Below are positions 3,391 to 5,543 of a stretch of DNA of 5,543 nt, in pieces; the stretch's first letter is position 1, and every line of letters starts with the position of its first letter. Under the pieces are notes generated by a model, which was not told the DNA's origin, searched no databases, and was given only the letters and a program-made list of their open reading frames with translations. The stretch is from assembly GCA_020431135.1 (NCBI GenBank), contig JAGQIT010000724.1, positions 1-5,543 on the forward strand, read 5' to 3'. The position numbers and the translations under genes are program-made. Source of the stretch: Myxococcales bacterium. Lineage in GTDB: Bacteria; Myxococcota_A; Polyangia; Nannocystales; Nannocystaceae.

Positions 3391-5543
3391 CTAGGTCGGG
3401 ATCTCGTTGTCGAGGCGGGTCGCCGCCGCCGAGCTGGTGATCGGCCCCGAGTACGACGAGCCGTGCTTGGGGATCCGGATCCCCGGGGCGATCATCCGGG
3501 TGACGCCGTCCGGATTAATCACCCCCTCCTCGGCGAGGAAGGCCTCGGCGCTGGCGACCATCTCCTCGCCCTGGGCGCCGCCGCTGAGGAGGCCGCACAG
3601 GCGGCGGGCGACGGCCGCGTAGAGGCCCATGTCGACGGCGCGGAAGCCCTGCTCGGCCGAGCGCAGCGCGCTGATCGTCCCCTTCTCGTCGTGCCGCGCC
3701 GCCGCCAAGCTGGCGCCGATGAGCTCGGCCAGCGGCCGCGCCCACAGGACCTTCTCGCGCTCGAGGAAGTGGCGGTCCTCGGCGATCAGCGACTGCAGGC
3801 CCTCGTGCTCGATCACCCCCTTGCCGCCGCGGAGCACCGACAGCGCCGCGCTCGCGCGCAGGAAGGTGAACATCACCCGGTACCACTGGGTCTCCCAGGC
3901 GTGCGAGTGGATGAGGTTGTCCCAGCGCCGCGACAGGCGGTGCCAGGCGGTCAGCCCCTCGAAGGAGTAGAGGTCGATGTGGACGTGGGCGATGAAGGTC
4001 CACAGGCGCTGGACCGCGTAGCCGCCCTCGGACCAGCGCGAGCTCGCCTGGATGAGCTCGATGCGCGCGCGGTCGGGGTCGTCCTGGCCGAGCCAGTAGA
4101 CGTTCTGCGGCCCGGCCGACAGGGTGATCTCGCCCCAGGTGTCGTCGCGCTCGCGGGCCTCGATGAGGCCGTTGTTGAGGCGCTCGCCGAGCTCGCTCAC
4201 CCGCCCGAGGAAGAAGAGCGCGATCAGGCGGAAGGCCGAGGTCATCGTGATCTCGTAGCTCACGCCGACGCACTCGTTGCGGTAGACCTCCTCGGCCCGC
4301 TCGAAGAGGCTGACGCTGTCCTGCCAGCGGCCGATGTTGAGGGCCGCGCAGCCGCGGTTCATCGCCAGGAGCGCCCGCGGCAGCGGATCCTCGACCTTCT
4401 GGACGAGCGCCTGGGCGGCGGTCGCGACCCGCTCGGTGCGCTCGCGGTTCTTGATCCCGGCGAGCGAGAGGTAGCCGACCTCGGTCGCCAGCGCCGCCGC
4501 GGCCTCGTAGGTGTGACCTGACTTTAGCGCCAGGCTGAGATGGCGGGCGTGGAAGAGCGCCGAGATCATCGGGTCGATCGTCGACATGCCGCTCGTGATC
4601 GAGCGGAAGACGCTCATCTTCATGCGCTCGTCGGCGGGGATCTCCCCCGGCGGGCGCTCGCGCAGGGTCAGCCGGCGCAGGCGCAGGCGCATGCGCTCGA
4701 CCATCAGGCTCGTCGCCGCCGAGCGCTGGCTCTCGGGCAAGGCGACGCCGACCGCCTCGGCGACCGAGCGCAGCGCGCCGAGGCCGTCGGCGACGTGGCC
4801 GGTGCGCAGGTACTGCTCGGCCGCGCGGCGCCGGAGATCGAGGCTCTGATCGGGCGGCGCCATCTCGGCGGCCTCGAGGTAGATCTTGGCCGCGCGCCCG
4901 CCGCGGCCGCCGTTGGCGAGGGCGTCGGCGAGGGTGCACAGGAGCTCGCTGCGCCGCGGGTCGCTGTGCGGCTTGAGCTCGAGGGCGAGGCGGTAGAGGC
5001 GAGCGGCGCGGTCGAAGGCGAGGGCCTCGGCGGCCGCGTCGGCGGCGATCTGGGCGTAGTCGCCGGCGCGCTCCCACTCGCCGGCCTCGCGGAAGTGGAC
5101 CGCCAGGGTGTCGGAGTCGTAGTTGCCCGTCTGCTCCATCGTGAAGGCGAGCTGGCGGTGACGGAGCTTGAGCTCGTCGCGGCTGAGGCGCGAGCGGACG
5201 ATCTCGCGGACGCGGTCGTGGTAGATCTCGACCATCGGCACGTCGTTGTCGGTGTGCGTCAGGATCAGGTGCTCCGAGCGCAGCGCGGCGATCGTCGACC
5301 GGGCCTCGTCCTCGATGCGCGCGGCCTGGAGGGCGAGGCGCTGTTCCAGGGGGCCGCCGAAGATGGCGATGATCTCGAGGAGGCGGCGGGCCTCACGACC
5401 GACGCGATCGAGGCGGTCGCCGATGACCTGCTCCAAGAGCACCTCGCCGCCGCGCTTCGACTGGGCCTCGCCGCCGGAGGCCGCGTGGCGGACGAGCTCG
5501 TTGACGAAGAGCGGGCACCCCTCGGCCTCGCGGGCGATCTGGC
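3391..5543 (-). CDS. C-terminal part of a large AAA/STAND ATPase-TPR signalling protein, probably with an N-terminal Ser/Thr kinase (partial)
   Basis: The frame is open to the right edge and 716 residues are visible, ending at TAG (3393-3391). The first visible residues contain REAEGCPLFVNELV, matching the 'E-x-x-G-N-P-x-F-x-x-E-L' motif near the end of AAA_16/MalT-type ATPase modules. A winged-helix-like segment follows (about 34-75), then YHDRVREIV (about 107-115), a motif usual before the TPR part. From about 146 onwards the chain is a helical, Ala/Leu/Arg-rich solenoid with TPR-like repeats (for example EAGEWERAGDYAQIAADAAAEAL). Near the end, EGVINPDGVTRMIAPGI resembles the close of myxobacterial kinase-ATPase proteins. 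The kinase domain is inferred, being outside the window. The family acts as cytoplasmic nucleotide-dependent signalling scaffolds. A GTG at 5442 is in frame but internal to the conserved domain, so it is not the start. Confidence 0.88.
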   Translation of the reverse strand, partial: QIAREAEGCPLFVNELVRHAASGGEAQSKRGGEVLLEQVIGDRLDRVGREARRLLEIIAIFGGPLEQRLALQAARIEDEARSTIAALRSEHLILTHTDNDVPMVEIYHDRVREIVRSRLSRDELKLRHRQLAFTMEQTGNYDSDTLAVHFREAGEWERAGDYAQIAADAAAEALAFDRAARLYRLALELKPHSDPRRSELLCTLADALANGGRGGRAAKIYLEAAEMAPPDQSLDLRRRAAEQYLRTGHVADGLGALRSVAEAVGVALPESQRSAATSLMVERMRLRLRRLTLRERPPGEIPADERMKMSVFRSITSGMSTIDPMISALFHARHLSLALKSGHTYEAAAALATEVGYLSLAGIKNRERTERVATAAQALVQKVEDPLPRALLAMNRGCAALNIGRWQDSVSLFERAEEVYRNECVGVSYEITMTSAFRLIALFFLGRVSELGERLNNGLIEARERDDTWGEITLSAGPQNVYWLGQDDPDRARIELIQASSRWSEGGYAVQRLWTFIAHVHIDLYSFEGLTAWHRLSRRWDNLIHSHAWETQWYRVMFTFLRASAALSVLRGGKGVIEHEGLQSLIAEDRHFLEREKVLWARPLAELIGASLAAARHDEKGTISALRSAEQGFRAVDMGLYAAVARRLCGLLSGGAQGEEMVASAEAFLAEEGVINPDGVTRMIAPGIRIPKHGSSYSGPITSSAAATRLDNEIPT

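Noticed and set aside
3168..3440. A 90-codon plus-strand open frame starting in the structured region
   Set aside because: It runs through the hairpins and into the 3' end of the signalling gene. It has no good ribosome binding site, and the translation becomes Arg/Pro-rich.
3175..4521. A 448-codon open frame on the plus strand
   Set aside because: It is antisense to the TPR signalling gene, which has clear family motifs. The Arg/Ala/Asp-rich translation looks like a shadow.
3515..5077. A 520-codon open frame on the minus strand inside the signalling gene
   Set aside because: It is the same strand read in another frame, and the translation is almost entirely Arg/Pro/Ala/Gly.
5440..5442. GTG as the start codon of the signalling gene
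   Set aside because: The frame stays open to the window edge, and the 33 codons upstream encode the conserved EAEGCPLFVNEL motif, so the real start lies beyond the window.

Overview
The window is very GC-rich, with coding regions strongly biased to G or C at third codon positions. It carries the C-terminal half of a large protein whose architecture matches the serine/threonine kinase / AAA-type ATPase / TPR proteins abundant in myxobacteria. The first residues of a gene at the left edge also look like a short N-terminal module I associate with myxobacterial proteins. I therefore infer a myxobacterium (Myxococcota), without being able to name order or genus. The sequence looks chromosomal. There are no insertion sequences, phage genes, tRNAs, rRNAs or CRISPR arrays.

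Layout from left to right. (1) Positions 1-58, minus strand: the first 19 codons of a gene running off the left edge, with a good ribosome binding site and a plausible ECF-sigma-type promoter. (2) 59-362: intergenic, holding that promoter, an AT-rich patch and a small tandem repeat. (3) 363-1955, minus: a complete 530-aa aldehyde dehydrogenase with all catalytic motifs intact, plus a low-complexity N-terminal leader and a basic C-terminal tail. (4) 1956-2229: a divergent intergenic region with a perfect 9-bp inverted repeat just upstream of a weak candidate promoter for the next gene. (5) 2230-3036, plus: a 268-aa arylamine N-acetyltransferase (NAT) homologue in which the nucleophilic cysteine is replaced by valine (Val69), while the His and Asp of the triad are kept. 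(6) 3037-3390: a convergent intergenic region with unusual structure, including a 16-bp stem hairpin, a second hairpin, repeated GGACATG/CATGTCC elements and a hairpin right after the NAT-like gene. (7) 3391-5543, minus: the C-terminal 716 residues of the kinase/ATPase/TPR signalling protein, continuing past the right edge.

The genes do not form an operon. The aldehyde dehydrogenase and NAT-like genes are divergent and may share regulation. The NAT-like and signalling genes converge. The two points most worth following up are the NAT homologue that has lost its nucleophile, and the structured block at 3151-3272, whose G-U pairs are compatible with a plus-strand RNA. Everything here was read by eye; no database search was run.
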